From: Gymnorhina tibicen
Taxonomy: Eukaryota; Chordata; Aves; Passeriformes; Artamidae
Reading direction: 5' to 3'
Assembly (NCBI GenBank): GCA_013399875.1
Contig: VXAZ01007501.1
Coordinates: 906,155 to 970,154, forward strand
Length of the DNA: 64,000 nt
The first letter of the stretch is position 1. Each line of letters begins with the position of its first letter. Of this stretch, positions 14,401-28,300 are shown piece after piece. A model generated the notes under the pieces. That model was given only the letters and a program-made list of their open reading frames with translations. It searched no databases and had not been told where the DNA came from. A program made the translations under genes and the position numbers.

Positions 14401-16187
14401 CCTGGATCCTCTGCTGTGACGTCAAGGATGCAATGGTATTCCACTTGATTATACACATATCATAAAAACGTCTAAAATATTGTTAAAAGCAGCCTGCAAT
14501 ATTTTGAGTAACATAAACTACAGCTGCTGATTTACATCCATCCAAACAGCTACTGATGGTTTATAAGCTGTATATTGATAGGCTTTTTATTAAAAGAGTG
14601 ACTTCAGATCCCAGAGAGCGCCTTGGTTTCTCCTGCACTAGGAATTACAGGCTTCTCCACTGGAAATGTCATTTCCACTTGTTCCCTCCACTGCCTATCT
14701 AGAACAAGTCCACAAGACGTGATGTGGGATCAGTGCCACATCAAGGAAGAAATAAATCAACCCACAACTCTGCTGTTAAACTGACAGCTCATCTGAAATG
14801 CACAGAGGAGTTAAAAGTCAGATTAATATCATACGAATGATAGGAGAGTTATTACAGTAAATGTGACATTTGAGAAATTGTATGCTAAACAAATAGAGAA
14901 GGAAACAGAAGGCAGCCCAAGCTGTTTTGCTGACCCTCACATGCATATATATTTAACTCTCAACAAAACATTTTAATCATAATTCTGCAGTAAGGCTGGC
15001 AGGCAGTTCTCAACCAGACTCCCTACCCTCCTTTTTCCTAACCTTCTCTGGTTGCACAAGCACTTCTGTAGCTGGCCAGCTGTTCTCTGCTTCATGTTGT
15101 CATAGGGAAAGAATTATAATAAAATGCACAGACCAACAAAAAACTGTTTCAGTGTTGCTGAACATGTTGGAAAAGGGCAAGTTCCCCTGCTTCTGATGTA
15201 GCAAAATTTTACAGAGAGTTAACCAACTGCCCTGGAGGGCAATAACAATTACTTGGGAAAATTATAATAGAATGGGTAGAAATAGGAGAGTGCAATGAAC
15301 ACTGAATTGTCAAACTGCTGGCTGATGTTTCTCACAGTGACTTGAAGTCCCATCTCTCATTAAGCTGCGCACTGGCTTCAAAGAACACCACAGCACTCCA
15401 TAGGTCAATGTATACTTCTGTCAAAATCAGCATCAAGAACCTCTGGCAGGACTTTCTGCAGTTGTCAGGATGCAGCCACAGCTGCAAAACCCTTTCTTTT
15501 TCCTTGGTCTCCTCTCTAGTCATCACAATTATGAAGACAGCTTAGAAGAAGTGCACAGAGTGAGACAAAGTAAATGCTACCCAATGCAACAGACACCTAA
15601 TCACTCACAGTGACTTGTTAAACTATTGAACATAAAAGGTGACAATTAAATATCAGCACAGTCATTTAGCTGCTGATCGTTTAGCAGAAATATCAAGTCT
15701 GTCCCACAATCCAAACTGCCTCCCACACAGTGCCAGATAGAAAATTGAATATTGCAACAACACCAGGGGAAGAATGTCTTTTTCTAGTCTGTACTCTCAT
15801 CTTCTCCCCTGCTAGAAGATTAAATTTAAAACTTCCTTTTTTTTCACCACTTGCTAATACGACAAAAAGAAATCCAGATTTACATAGAATATGAACTTAA
15901 ACTGATACAGTTATTCTTATGTAATTCCCCACATCAGCTGAGAGCAGCTTCTCAGGTTCAAGTTTATCTGGGCCAGGATATAGGATTAGCTTTAAAAGCC
16001 GCAGTTTAAAGGAATAAAAGCACCTAAAGCTGCGTTACATGAACAGTTTGACTGTAGCAATATAATGAGGGAACACAGATATTGAACAGATATGAAGTAA
16101 GAAGCCATGAAAAAGTTCTCAGGGTAGAAGTATGGCTGGTATTTATATAGGAAGATGAAGTACAATAGTCGAGATTCAGAATTAAAG

Positions 16188-16307
16188 GCCATTTAGATCT
16201 AGTGTTTAGGGACGTGGTTTAGTGGTGGACTTGTCAGTGTGAGGGTTATGGCTGTTCTCCATGATCTTAAAGGTCTTTTCTAACCTAAATGATTCAATGA
16301 TTCTATG
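16188..16307 (+). mobile_element. CR1 LINE fragment, 3' end
   Basis: The sequence runs from CATTTAGATCT through GGTTTAGTGGTGGACTTG and AGGTCTTTTCTAACCTAAATGATT to the terminal ATTCTATG. These are hallmark segments of the CR1 3' untranslated region and its octamer tail. It is heavily 5'-truncated, the usual state of CR1 copies, and has no coding content. Confidence 0.92.
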
Positions 16308-19300
16308 AAAATGGGTAATGACACAAATAAGAAAGATGGATCTCCTCCCTATAAAATGGAGACACAAAAGAACAGAACGCTCCTTCAAATAATGACATGT
16401 CAGGCTTTCTCCCCAGGAGTGAGCTGAATACAAGCTGCAGTCGGGGGCCTTCCAGGACCGCTCACCTGGCAGTCCAAAGGCAGGAGCTCCCCGTGCCTCC
16501 CTTCTCCCACCACCAACTATCCTCATCTACACAGTACAGTTCCTTGCCATCTCTGCAGTGATCTTCATCTTTCCTCCAGCCTTTTGTCAAGACTGTACTC
16601 ATTACTCTCTGCATATTGGCAGTTTATCACTGCTTCTTTTGCTGACTGCATTTCTTCCTTGAGAGAAACTGGGACCTGTGACAGGAGCTGCTCAAGGACC
16701 ACTTCTCTTTGGCGCAGGAATGACAGAATAGGAGGAACAAAGCATGCAAGGAAAAGAGTACTACGGCTTTTTTAGGCTGAGGACTAAAACACAAGATCTG
16801 TTCTTTACTTATTTATTTTTTTAATACAGTTTAATAGTTATCAAACATTTCAGGTTCTTTGATACTAAAACCAAATTTCATGCCTGCAAAACTAATAATG
16901 GTCAAGCACAACAGATGCCCAGTGCTGAAGCTTAGGGCTGTCCTCTCAGCAAACATGTTGATTATTAATGCTACTTCTTCTATAGTGCTCACTAAGAATA
17001 CAAGTATCTTTGGTGCTTTGGCAAGACCTCTATAAGTACCAGATACTTTACTAAATAACAAATAATGGAGCAGTCTTAAGAAGCGTTTGACAGAAGGAAA
17101 AACAGAGGTGTATTGTTTGTATCAGCAGCTGCAAATGGAGATCCACCTGTGATCTGAGACAGCTGAGAGAATAAACAACTGTGAGCAGTCAGGTTCTTAA
17201 CCTTGCAACCTTCATAGCTCTGTTAAAGCCCTTTATGTTTCTTTTTAAAGACATTTTTCCTACATATGTTTTGGCTTTCAAATGAAATGATACCCTCCCC
17301 ACCACGTTCAGAGTTGTCATTGAAAGATTACAGTGTTACAGCTGTTGCATCTCACTGAATTCAAAACAGTCTAGGTAGAAGCAGCGAGAAAGAATTTCTT
17401 TTTTTAATGCTCTGATACAACCCACTGATTGTGCCATCTGTCCAACACATGATGAAGAATCTCTAAACAGAGAATAGCTGTAGGGGACATAGTACAGTAT
17501 TTGGAGATCTGTGCTTGGTAAGAGATAAGAGCTTGTATTAAAAAAGCAAATTCAGCTTTTTTGAACACAATATATTAGATATGCAGTATGTTTCTGGCAT
17601 GAAGTGAGGAAAAAATAAAGCAGCAGATCTGTCCAGATGGAGGGGGGAAGTACCGCCAAAGGCAGGACAAGAAAAAGGTGCTCGATCCTGTGCGAAGACC
17701 ATGTCAGTGCAATCTGCCTATCACAAGTTCAAAGGAAGAGGATGGGAGTTTTATAAATGCCTTTCTGCAATGCAGGAAGTCACATAAAGAATAAAAAATA
17801 CAAAGCTCAAGTTACCACGGCATGAGTGTGCAAAACTACGCTCATAAAAGTGACAGCGCTAAGTGCTTCAGTTAAGTATTTAATAGGATTGTAACAGCCA
17901 CCTCCATAAATCTGTCCATTCCAAATATCAGTTATGTAGGCATCTATCTCTGCAATCATTTCTCTAAATTGGCTCCTCACTGGCACATCTCCAATTATTC
18001 TTAGTAGTAAGGAGAGTATGTCTTTATCCTTTTGACTAGCATAGGACAACATATCTTCAGAGAGTCTGATATATTTATAGGTCATTTCACCACAGAAAAA
18101 CCTGTGGGTATCACAGGAATTTTAAAGACTCAGGAAGAGCAGCAGAGACAGGAGAGAGGCAAACCTTCTACTCATTCAGCAGGTCTGCTTGGATGCCTCT
18201 TTGAAATGTCTCAGGCTGTGCTCAGGACTGAGTGCTGCCACAGAGAAGGGGCTGGGGCAGTGCCAGGCACTGTGACTCCCTGGAAATGCAGGGTTGGGTT
18301 AGGAGTGCTCAGTCCCTGCAGGTGCAGAGCCAGCTGAGGGCCAGAGGAGTAGCTTTTAGGCTGTGGAGATTGATGGTCTGTTCAGTTTTACTGCCTGCAA
18401 CCCCCATGGGCTTAATATTCTCCTTTCTAAAAATGCATTCTTAAAGTCCCAATCCCCAGAGCTTGCAAGAGCCTTTTAGCAACACTACTCTTAAATCGGA
18501 TGAGAACTGAGACCTTTTAAAGTCGTTATATAAATACTTGTGTAAACACAGTGAACAGAAGCACTCTTTCCTCTATGCCCACAGCCCAAACTACAACCTA
18601 AAATATTCAGTGGCAATTTTTTTTCCCCCACCGAATTCAAATTCTACATTGGAATTGGAAGTACAGCCCATGCAAACACTGCAGTTTAAATAAAAAACAA
18701 ATTACCTGTGGTTTGATTACAAGGTCTTAAAGAGTTTCACTTCAAAAGACAAAGAAGCTTGTAAATTTAGCAAGACAAACAGAGAAACAAATACCTAAGA
18801 CCAGCTTTGTGAAACCAGTGGAGTCAATATACTTCAAAAACTGACCCACAACTACTGTGTTTTCTCTCCAAGTATTCCACCGTGCCTAAAAATCAGCAAT
18901 TTCCATTCTACATAGTAAGAAAGCCTGCAAGATCAAAATGTCATAAGTACAGAAATCCAACAAGCTAAGAATGATCCAGTTCTGTGCAGGAGGGATTTAC
19001 AGGCTATTAACATAATAACCACCCTGTTACAAGCTATTAACCTAACCATCCCATCAGCTTACCAAATTCAGTTTTAATTACCAATGCGATAGCAGTCATT
19101 GCCTTCAGACTTCATTATGCTGGGCACTGTGCAACGAAAAACTACATGATTGTCCCAATCCAAGGAACTGAGACAGTGAGATGTTGGGGAAAGAAACAAA
19201 CCAACAAAGAGTGCAGCCTTCTGCCACAGTTACACAGCACATCCAGTGACCCAGTCAGGAGTAACAGTGGCACCATCAGCTTTTGTAAAGAAACATTTAC

Positions 19301-22300
19301 CAATAGATCTCACTGCACTTAAAGGATGGTCAGTGGCATCACTCCTGTTTCTGAACTGGAGAAAATGAAGCACAGAGAAGTATGCCTGAAGCGGCCCTCT
19401 CTGGGTTACCCAGCAAAGCCTGAGAAAATGCCTGTCTAGTGATTCCTAGCACAGTTCCCCATCTGATGGACTGTGATGTTTCTAATCTAAAACATAACTG
19501 AAAACTTTAATGGAGTACAATAAAAAGGTCTTTTTCTCACAAGGTCAAGTCCAGATAGAATATTGGAACCGCTATCCAGAATACAGGCAGTGGACACTCA
19601 TGTCAACAGATACTCATGTTGACATCAAATCATAAAAATTACAGAATTTTATGATTGTTTATGCTGCTAAACACTTTGTACATAATGAAGTCTGTCTTCC
19701 CCACTTCATAACTCTGTGAGACGTATGGGGAAAATCCAGTGTTGAAGACAGTACTACTTCAAACTAAGGGATCCTCCATTACTCATAATTATCAGAGCTT
19801 TCCCTTAAGTGACAAAACCCCCTAGCAGTTCCCAAGCCTTCAGCTGGCTAATTCTGGTGATAAGTCCTTCCTCCTGCCTCAGACTGTAGACCTGTGACAC
19901 AAATTAATTGTCAGTATCGTTAACTGAAGAAGTTATACCTTTGAATATGTGTACATGAAACTCTGTGTGCGGTGGCAAATCATAATAAAACCAGATTAAA
20001 AGGTAGAGATGTCAGTTTAAAACCAAAGCAGAACAAAAATGTCAGGCTGACTTTATTTATGAAAAAATAACCTTCAACACAACCTAATCCAGATACTGCC
20101 TTTTTCTATGTAGCTATAACAAAGAAAAAAGTATACAGATTTAGGTAACTTAGAAAGGATTTCCTGGGTTTAAAAATAATTTGTCACAAATGTGAACCCA
20201 AGATAAAATTAACATCTACGCAACCCAAATGAAAATATGCTTGTCTACTACTCAGCCAGCCTGTCTGACATCTCTGTCCCTCTCCCTTACACACAGCAAA
20301 AAAGGTTTTAGATTCTCCAGTTAACTGACGATATGGTCTAATTTCAGAATTGATTAACAGTCCGTCTTTAAAACAGCTGATGAACCAGCTGTGATTCCAA
20401 CCTTCGTGGGGATCGCTCTTGCTCCCCAGTCTCCACTCCTACTGAATACCAAGGCTGTGCAATGGTTTGCTTATTTTTCCTGCAATACCTCTTTTGAAAA
20501 ACAACATGCTGTAATGAGGAAATATAAACTACTGAGACCTATCACAAGACTTTTAACAATGTTCCCACTACTTAGGCTGCCCTGAATATCGCTATACTGC
20601 ATAGTGTGAGTTGATGTTTATACTGTCACTGAGGTTGGCTGTAAGTTTCTTAAGCACTTCTGATTTATGCCTCTTGCTTCTGAAGGAAAGTAAAATAAAC
20701 AAGGTTAAGGAAAGAAATGGTATTTACTTAACATTAAAACTTGTTGTAAATACATGTTTTGGGTTTTAGGCAAAAAGCAACCTTAAGTGTTGATTCTAGG
20801 AGGTGGAAAATCTTATGAAAACAAGAAGAAACTAATTTTATGTGAATGTAAAATTAAGATGGAATGCTAATACACATTCTGGATCTCTGCATTACTAGGT
20901 TTTTCTCAAAATTGTGCATAAAACAGCAGCAGTGATACAATGTACTTGGAGTTTATTCTCATCCTAGAATTTCAGTGTGCTTTTCTAAATGCTAATTAAT
21001 TAAACTTCAAAAGGCTCCTGTGAGATACAGTAGGTATTATTGTACCTATTAAGCACATATAAACCAGAGTTATGATGTTTAATTATATTCAGAGTTGTTT
21101 CTTTTTAAATTGATTTTCCTCTATAAAAGAAGATGCTGATAGTCTATTACTTTTAGAACAGGTTTTTATGAGTTCAGTTTTTAATAGGCAACATTTCACT
21201 GCACCTATGTTTGTACATGCATGTATTCATTTAGAGTTTAAAAATACACAGCCAACTAAGAGCTGGTAACATTCTATCCAACTGGTTTGAGAGATAAGCC
21301 TTAAACCAGAACTAGGAGTAGTTATGGGAAAAGGCACACTGTTCTCACCAGAAGCCTCTTTTTTCATTGTTTGCAATTTTGGTAACTTCCCAACTAAATT
21401 CAAAGATAACAACACTTCCCCTCCACCTAATCTAGGCAGTTCTGACACAGCTAGAGTATTTCCCCAGGGAAATATTGTTCTAACCTCTAGAGATTGGCTA
21501 CAATCACGGAAACACAAAACTTCTAAGAAGTGTTTGTGTTTATTCTATTTTAAGGGTTCTGTTACTCAAATAAATCATCCATTGCCTCTTCCAGCACTCT
21601 CATGTCAGGAGCATTCATGATGGTTTGTGTCTGTTGTGGATGTTGCATGTTGTTATGTTATATGCAGCCAAGGACAAGGGAATCAGGCAGGATTACCTGC
21701 TGCTGCCCAGGCACTCACTTTGAAGGAACACACAACCAGTGCTGAACAAAACCTGACACCATCTTAGCCCAGTGTGCTCCAAAGTGAAATTATGCACTGC
21801 AGAAAGAGGTACCTTCTCATCAGTTTTCAATTTAGCACAGTTCAGTTTTGTTGAGTATTCCCTGTTGGCTCCCAAGCCTGCATTCCATTTAAGTTCCAGA
21901 AGGACAGAATATATTTAGTAATTATCTAATTGTAATAACCAATTGCTAAGTCTTTCAGGAGCAGATGGAATAATAAATATGTATGTGTTCCAAAACTAAA
22001 ACATGCAAGGCAATACAATTCCACTAATAATTAAGTTTGCTTTGATACAATATGTCATCTGATACTATCAGACAACCTGCATCAGAAGGATTTGATTTCT
22101 TGCATTTGGTTGTTCAAGAAGCAAATTCTCTACGGAGCAGAATCTCTTTTGCTTTGCCTCTCAGTCTCCGGAGTGCCCATGTAATTATCACTGTGATTGT
22201 CATTCCCAGCCAGATTAGTGACAGTGGAGACTAAAATGTCAGCTGCAGGCTATGGCAAAAGCTATATATTTGAATCAGCCTCTACTAGCTCTAGTGAACC

Positions 22301-22941
22301 TTGTTACGACAAGGCAGAAGGTCTAAAATACTAAGTACCATAATCTAATGCATGTTTCTTTCCGAGACAAAACATTGCGTTTTCAAGAAATGGGATGATT
22401 TTTCTTTTTCTGAAGCAATACAATCAGCAGCTTGGAAATCTCCTGCTAGTACTGTACGTTAGCTGAACCACTGATTAGGAGGCAGGAACTTCTGCATCAT
22501 CTCTTCCCCTCAATTTCTTTTCAATTCATCCCATGGGAAAAATCCCTTTTTTCAGGTCACTCATTACATATCAGTACCCTTTTCCAACAGGAGTAACTTG
22601 ATTCCCGAAATCCAAGACTTTTCACTATCCTGCTGAGCAGAGCACTGCCTTTATTTCCAACAAAGGATCCCCTAACTTTATGTAAGGGGTTCATGGGACT
22701 GAACCATCCGTGTTTGTAACTTTCAAGTCATGGGCCGTTTCTCTTCCAAGATATGATTGTACCCAAATGGTGTGTACACAGAGTAATTTAGACTACAGAA
22801 GCATAAAGAACAGGCAAATATGTGATGACAATGTTGTTATTCATGCTACACGAAATAACACTGCAAAAAGGCAGTTACATCAGAAGCACCACTTTTGGAC
22901 TAGAGACTGTATCTGCTCAAGGTCAGTCACCACTCTACTTC
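16308..22941. other. Unique intronic sequence, no gene seen
   Basis: AT-rich, with a somewhat GC-richer stretch at about 18100-18400. A minus-strand open frame ending at 17807 can be bounded by an acceptor at 18101 but does not belong to TPK1; it is treated as a finding, not a gene. A perfect 9-bp inverted repeat with an 8-base spacer lies at 19600-19625. Confidence 0.55.
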
Positions 22942-23107
22942 TCACCTGGGACTCGTGGTAGAGTCACCATCCCTGGAAGTGTTAAAAAAATGAGCAGATG
23001 TGATGTGCCCCTTTGTGATACAGTTGAGTGGGCATGGTGGTAGTCAGTCCAAGGCTGGACTTGATCTTGGGGCTCTTTTCCAGCCTTAATGATCCCATGA
23101 TTCTGTG
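22942..23107 (+). mobile_element. CR1 LINE fragment, 3' end
   Basis: It contains GAGTCACCATCCCTGGAAGTGTT, GTGGGCATGGTGGTA, CTGGACTTGATCTTGGGGCTCTTTTCCAGCC and a degraded ATTCTGTG tail, all characteristic of the last part of CR1. It is 5'-truncated and non-coding. It lies on the opposite strand to TPK1 transcription. Confidence 0.92.
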
Positions 23108-23314
23108 ACTAGATATTTACTGTCAGGGGCTTAGTTTTGGCAAATAAGCTTTCTGCCAGAATTAGGTGTTGCAAACAGAAAAAAAAAAAGAAAAGGTATA
23201 AGCTACTTCAAAATAAAAATTAACCTTAATTACTTGAAAGCATATTACCCTGATTGTTATATAATGAAATTCCCCTGATAATCTGAATCCACTACTCTGT
23301 AGCTCCCATGTTCC

Positions 23315-23349
23315 ATATATATACACATATATATATATATATATATATG
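23315..23349. repeat. TA dinucleotide microsatellite
   Basis: An alternating TA run interrupted once by CAC. Probably length-polymorphic. Confidence 0.95.
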
Positions 23350-23391
23350 TCTCCATCCACAAGAGACCATCTGGGTTTCTTTTCCTTTCAC

Positions 23392-23392
23392 N
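23392..23392. other. Ambiguous base (N) in the assembly
   Basis: The only undetermined base in the window, 43 bases after the TA microsatellite. It suggests reduced consensus quality there. Confidence 0.99.
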
Positions 23393-24577
23393 AATTCTCT
23401 TCTGCATATGAGAAAAATTCACAACCCTTTGTTGGATATTACTTCAGTTAATTTCTACATTATCTCAGTAATGCTTTAGTCAAAGCATCTGAATGAAAAA
23501 TCAGACTGAAGATAGAAGGTTCTCTTTTGCATGGTGATGGCTATATATATCAGTGTGAAGGATATCATCCACCTGATGTTCCAAGGTGATAAAAAACCAG
23601 GATCTTTTAGACAGATGTGAAAAAATTACGCGTTTTGCTTCGTATAGCATAATTCAATTACCTTTCTAAATTCAAAGCTGAAATATTTTACAAATTTAGA
23701 TGAAAACTCATGACAAGGAAGTTCAAGACAAACAGATTCTTGAAATTTTGGTTATAACACAACAGGCCAACAATCACAACAATGACTGATCAAGCTGCAA
23801 ATTAGGACATCAAATGACCCCCTCAAAGTGGCATTTCTTCCAGAATAAAATACAACCTTTCAATACTGGATATCGTTACTAAAATGTGCAAATATGTTTC
23901 ACTCACCCTCCTTTCCCATTACCCTGTGTGTAAATGTTCTGTAGTAACATAAAAGCCACAAAGTTATAATGGCTGCGGTAAGAATTCTGGAACCTTATGC
24001 TCCCGCCAGCTGCTACTGTATCTGCAGCTAAATAAAGGGGCATTACAGTCTTTAGAAAGCACCATCAAGTGGCTATTATACTGTAGTTTTACCTTTCAAG
24101 TCAGTGATGCAACACACCAAGAAGGTTTTCATGGAACATCCAAACTGCAGTTTCAGTCCTAAAACTGATTTACATAAAAACTACAACTCTAAAAGCATGG
24201 GCAAGTCAAAAGCCTAGTTTATGGCTATAGTCTACCCAAAAGCATCCCCCTTTGAGCCACCAGAGATTACGTACATCAGAGAAGATACAAATGGGATGAA
24301 TTTGAAAAGAATTAAAAAGTCATTCAATTCTTTCTCAAAGAGGGCTTAAGGAAAGCAGTGAGGAGTTTCCACCTGGCAGGTGAGATGCTATGAATGCACT
24401 TATGGTCAGCAATTACAGCTTAACAAGAGCATTTAATGAAAAAGTGGTAGATAACTGCTTTCAGTTACAAAAACAGCTACTCACAGCTCAAGACCTTAAG
24501 CACTCTTGTAGCTTCATACTCTGTCACACATGTATTTACTTACAAGTCTCTGTCAGGGAAGCTACAACTGCACCAGT

Positions 24578-24626
24578 TTAAAAAAAGCCAAACCAAACAA
24601 AACAACCAACCAAAGGAACCCAAACA
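24578..24626. repeat. A-rich low-complexity tract (CAAA/CAAC)
   Basis: A run of A's followed by CCAAAC, AAAC and CAAC units. It could be a degraded poly-A tail of an unrecognised retrocopy, but no parent sequence was identified beside it. Confidence 0.7.
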
Positions 24627-25307
24627 GTTCTCCTTGTTAAAAAGTCTGAAAACTCAGGAGAGCATATGAAGGGAAGTCATCTTGTTCTCTGCTTGAGTCT
24701 CCACACTTCAGGCTCATAAACCCACTTCCACTGGTGCTTGCAGATCTACAATACCACCTTTAGAAATCCCAACTAGAAAGCAGGTTTTCAAGTAAAGGAG
24801 AAGAGTCCTGCTCTGAAACCTTTGTAGCCAAAGCCCATTAAAATGCCGAGGCAGACTCTCAATTGCCAACTGAGTTTTGACAATTTAGCAAGCACTCAAA
24901 GGCTGTATTTTACAGCTGCACTAGCAGAAATAGCCGAGAGGCGGTAAAAAACATGTAGCAGGTTAGATTTTCAGGTTTTCAGCAGAGATAAACACATATT
25001 ATTGCCACAGTACAGGCAGTGCATTGTACAAGAGAATGCTCGCTGAAGAAGGGCATATAATTCTAGTCCTCTGTCTAAGAAAGGATAATTTAAACTCAGA
25101 AGCTAAGTCCCTAATCTGGGTAGAGGACAAAACAGCTTGGAGAGAAGCTCAAAAGGAAGAACATATTTGTGCTCTCAGGAGGACTCTGCAGGTCAAAAGA
25201 ACACAAAAGCAGCCACTGGTGTCATCCCAAGGATTTATCTTAGTAGGACACTGACACAGGAGCCGCAGGCAATGGTCCAGATGAGGTATTTAGGAAAGAA
25301 CTTAAAA

Positions 25308-25374
25308 GACCGAACAACATTTTGTTGTTCGAACAAATTGTTCGACAAGTTGTTGTTTTGTTGACCGAACAACA
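25308..25374. repeat. Cluster of nested palindromes built on CGAACAA
   Basis: Hairpin 1 has arms CGAACAACA (25311-25319) and TGTTGTTCG (25323-25331) around TTT. Palindrome 2 is CGAACAA-A-TTGTTCG (25330-25344), sharing CG with hairpin 1. TTGTTCGAACAA (25325-25336) is a perfect palindrome. The 12-mer GACCGAACAACA occurs at both edges (25308-25319 and 25363-25374). Confidence 0.9.
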
Positions 25375-28300
25375 GGAACAGTATTTTCCTCAGCACGCCC
25401 TGCCTCAAAAACCTGTATCTTAGGGATTTCTTGGACACTGTATCACTGTGTTTGCTGTGGTCCACAGTACTCTGAGGCAGTGCTTTCCACAGCCCAGCTC
25501 TGCCTTGTGCAGCGGAGTATGGCTGGGCATCGCACAGCATGCTTGCTTGAGGGAGCAAAGACTTGAATCAAATGAGTCATAGACCTAAATTTCCTTCTAG
25601 GAATCCCCAACACAAGATAATTTATGTTCTTGGGTAATGAGTTATCTCAAAGGCTACCTGAGAATATGCTGGTGCTCTCACACTGACAAATAATGGTTAA
25701 AGTACTGTTGAAGTGGAGACCAAATACTATGCTTGGCTTTTCAGAAAACCCATTTTAACTCAATTTTTACACCTAGACACCCTCTTTATGTTCAGGAATG
25801 GACTCATAAAAAATGACCAACAGCTGACCATATACTCTAAGAGACAGGCAGAGTTCCTAAACATAATTTTCTTAGATACACTTTGAAAATATTGAGTATG
25901 TGCAATAATATTACATATATATTAAAAACCCCCTAAACATAAAACAGTTAATGCCTTTGTTATAATTTATTTCTATCAGGGTAAGAAAATAATCCCAAAG
26001 CTCAGGATACTCAGATTCCTACCTTCCGATTAGCTTCACTTACAATTTTGGATGAGAAAAATGCTCTGCACCCAACTTTCCTCAATCAAGAGACTGGGAA
26101 TGAAGCAGTTTCTCACAAAGAAATGTTTTCCACACAAGGCAGTGCACTTACTATTGGTAAACTGCCTGTAGAGGTGGCTGGTGGCAGGTGCTATGTAAGT
26201 GGAAATTACTTCCTTCTGTTTCTCCACTTCCTCCTCTGCAAAGGAGGAAACTTGTCATTCCTCCTCTTATGAGCAAATGCAGCTGGGAGCTAAATACTCT
26301 GGTGACTCCCAACTGACTGATTTGGTAGTGTTTATGCAAGTAAGCAGCAAGAGGCACTAAATCAGAGCATAAACAAATCTTAGGCTAAATGTGCAGATGC
26401 AAACCTAATACATACTAAAAATTGTGTGTTCCTGAAATTAGTATTCAGTTGGGAAAGATCCAAATTTTATTTTCCTGTTTAATTTTCAAATAATTTCAGT
26501 ACTAAAGTATAACTGCAGACTGCACAGGGAAAAAATACTGTAATGGTTATTTTCCCCAAATTTAGAAACCATCTGTTTTGAAGTTCTGTTTGGCTAAGCA
26601 AATTACAGGACTCACAGACCAGCTAAGTAGTTAAACACGTACAGAATACCTTTTCTTCAGTGCAGGAGAAAAATGTCTTTAGCTGAGCTGTTTTGCATGG
26701 CACCTCCAATTTATCCCTTCTCAATTCTCTCTGACATCTGTGTCCCAGTGCGAGGGTAACAATCACATCAGGGTGCTCCACAAAGGTTAACACAGACAAC
26801 AGCCTGGCAGCATTTGATGTGTAAGGAAACAGGGCTACCATTTCCCTTGCATCTAAAAGGTCAACAAAACACAACCTAATTCCTTTCGTTTTATACAAGC
26901 CCAAGGGCAGGCACATGACAGAAAAGATGGCAAGTTCATTGTTAGTTCTACAACACCACAGGAAAAGTAACAGACAAATTTCAGCACTGCCAGTGAAGTG
27001 AACAGAGCAGGGAGTAGAGGCTGCTAATGATTTGCGCCTTTTCTTTGGTAATATCCTGCTTATTTTTTTCCCCAGTGAATAGAATAATTTATGTAGAATG
27101 AAGGCTTAGCCTGTAATTTAATTACCACAGGTTACTTTTTGGATTGTATGATACACAAAGAGCTGATATTAACTTCAAGCTGCTGCAATAAAATTCCCTT
27201 TCAATTAATGTAACTAACAAATGTTGTTACTGTGATTAATAATTAGCAAATGGCAGGTGACAAACCAAATAGAATTATAACACCATTAACATTGCACAAA
27301 CCTCTTATCCCACCCTGTTTTTCTAGAGACATGCATATTTGTCTCCTTATTCTCATCACCTTCCAGTGATCCAAAAACACTAGTTCTGTCCCAAATGGCT
27401 GCTACAATGGGGGTGTAACACAGTCACTCCAGGGCTGTCAAATAATGCATTGCAAATGTCTCATAGATCTACAGGAGACAGGACACTGTAAAGCTGTGAA
27501 AAAAGGCAGGAGCCATGAGAAGCAATGAAAAAATGAAGAGAAGTGACATCTCCTCTCCTTTTGAGCAGTGGATCAGGGGGCCTTCCACACCAAAAGCCAT
27601 CATTCGACAGTGCTCAGCCTCCCCATCTGTACTTTTAGGCTCTCTCCCGTAAACTCACCTTCTCAGCTGCACTTGTACTCAGGCTCTGAATGTCAGCTGG
27701 CAGATGTTTGGTGCTCAGCCTGATGATACCAATGGCAAGGTTCACCAGTTCCTCAGGTAACAACTCTGTATTGGCCCTACAATATTGGCCCTCTATACTC
27801 TTAAAAGCACTACAGTTTGAATTCATATTTCATACATCATCAATTTTCCTACAGACTCCATTCTCACTGAGTAAAAAAGTGTTTACAATAGTACATAATG
27901 ATAAGCATATAAAGCCATCATCAATCATTTATCAGTTACAATTACTATTTGCATCTGTTTATTAATCACAGTCTGCAGTAACTGCTGCACTTAAGCAGTT
28001 CAAAACCACTTTAAAGATGGAAATGCTGAGGATAACTACTACCTAATTAACTTCACATTTTGTAGCACTCTGCTAACTCATATTTCTGTCCCTTTTAAGT
28101 TTTAATGTATATTATGTAAAGAGGAATTATTATTTACATGCACCCCCACTCACCTACACAGTCACATGTACTGACAGTGACAGTGCAGGTGACAAATGGC
28201 AGACTAGTCTCATAAACTCTATTTAACGTGCAACTTCACCTGTCTCAGACACTCAGACTCCCAGCACATCTCTGCTGCTACTTTAAATACACTGAATTTC

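Larger units (their letters stand above)
3661..16187. other. Unique intronic sequence, no gene seen
   Basis: About 12.5 kb of AT-rich sequence with only chance-length open frames. Small items are a 22-bp AT palindrome (4631-4652), a 13-bp tandem repeat (8454-8490), a GCAAA run near 11380-11397 and one consensus CRE octamer (14417-14424). No interspersed repeat was recognised. Confidence 0.55.
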
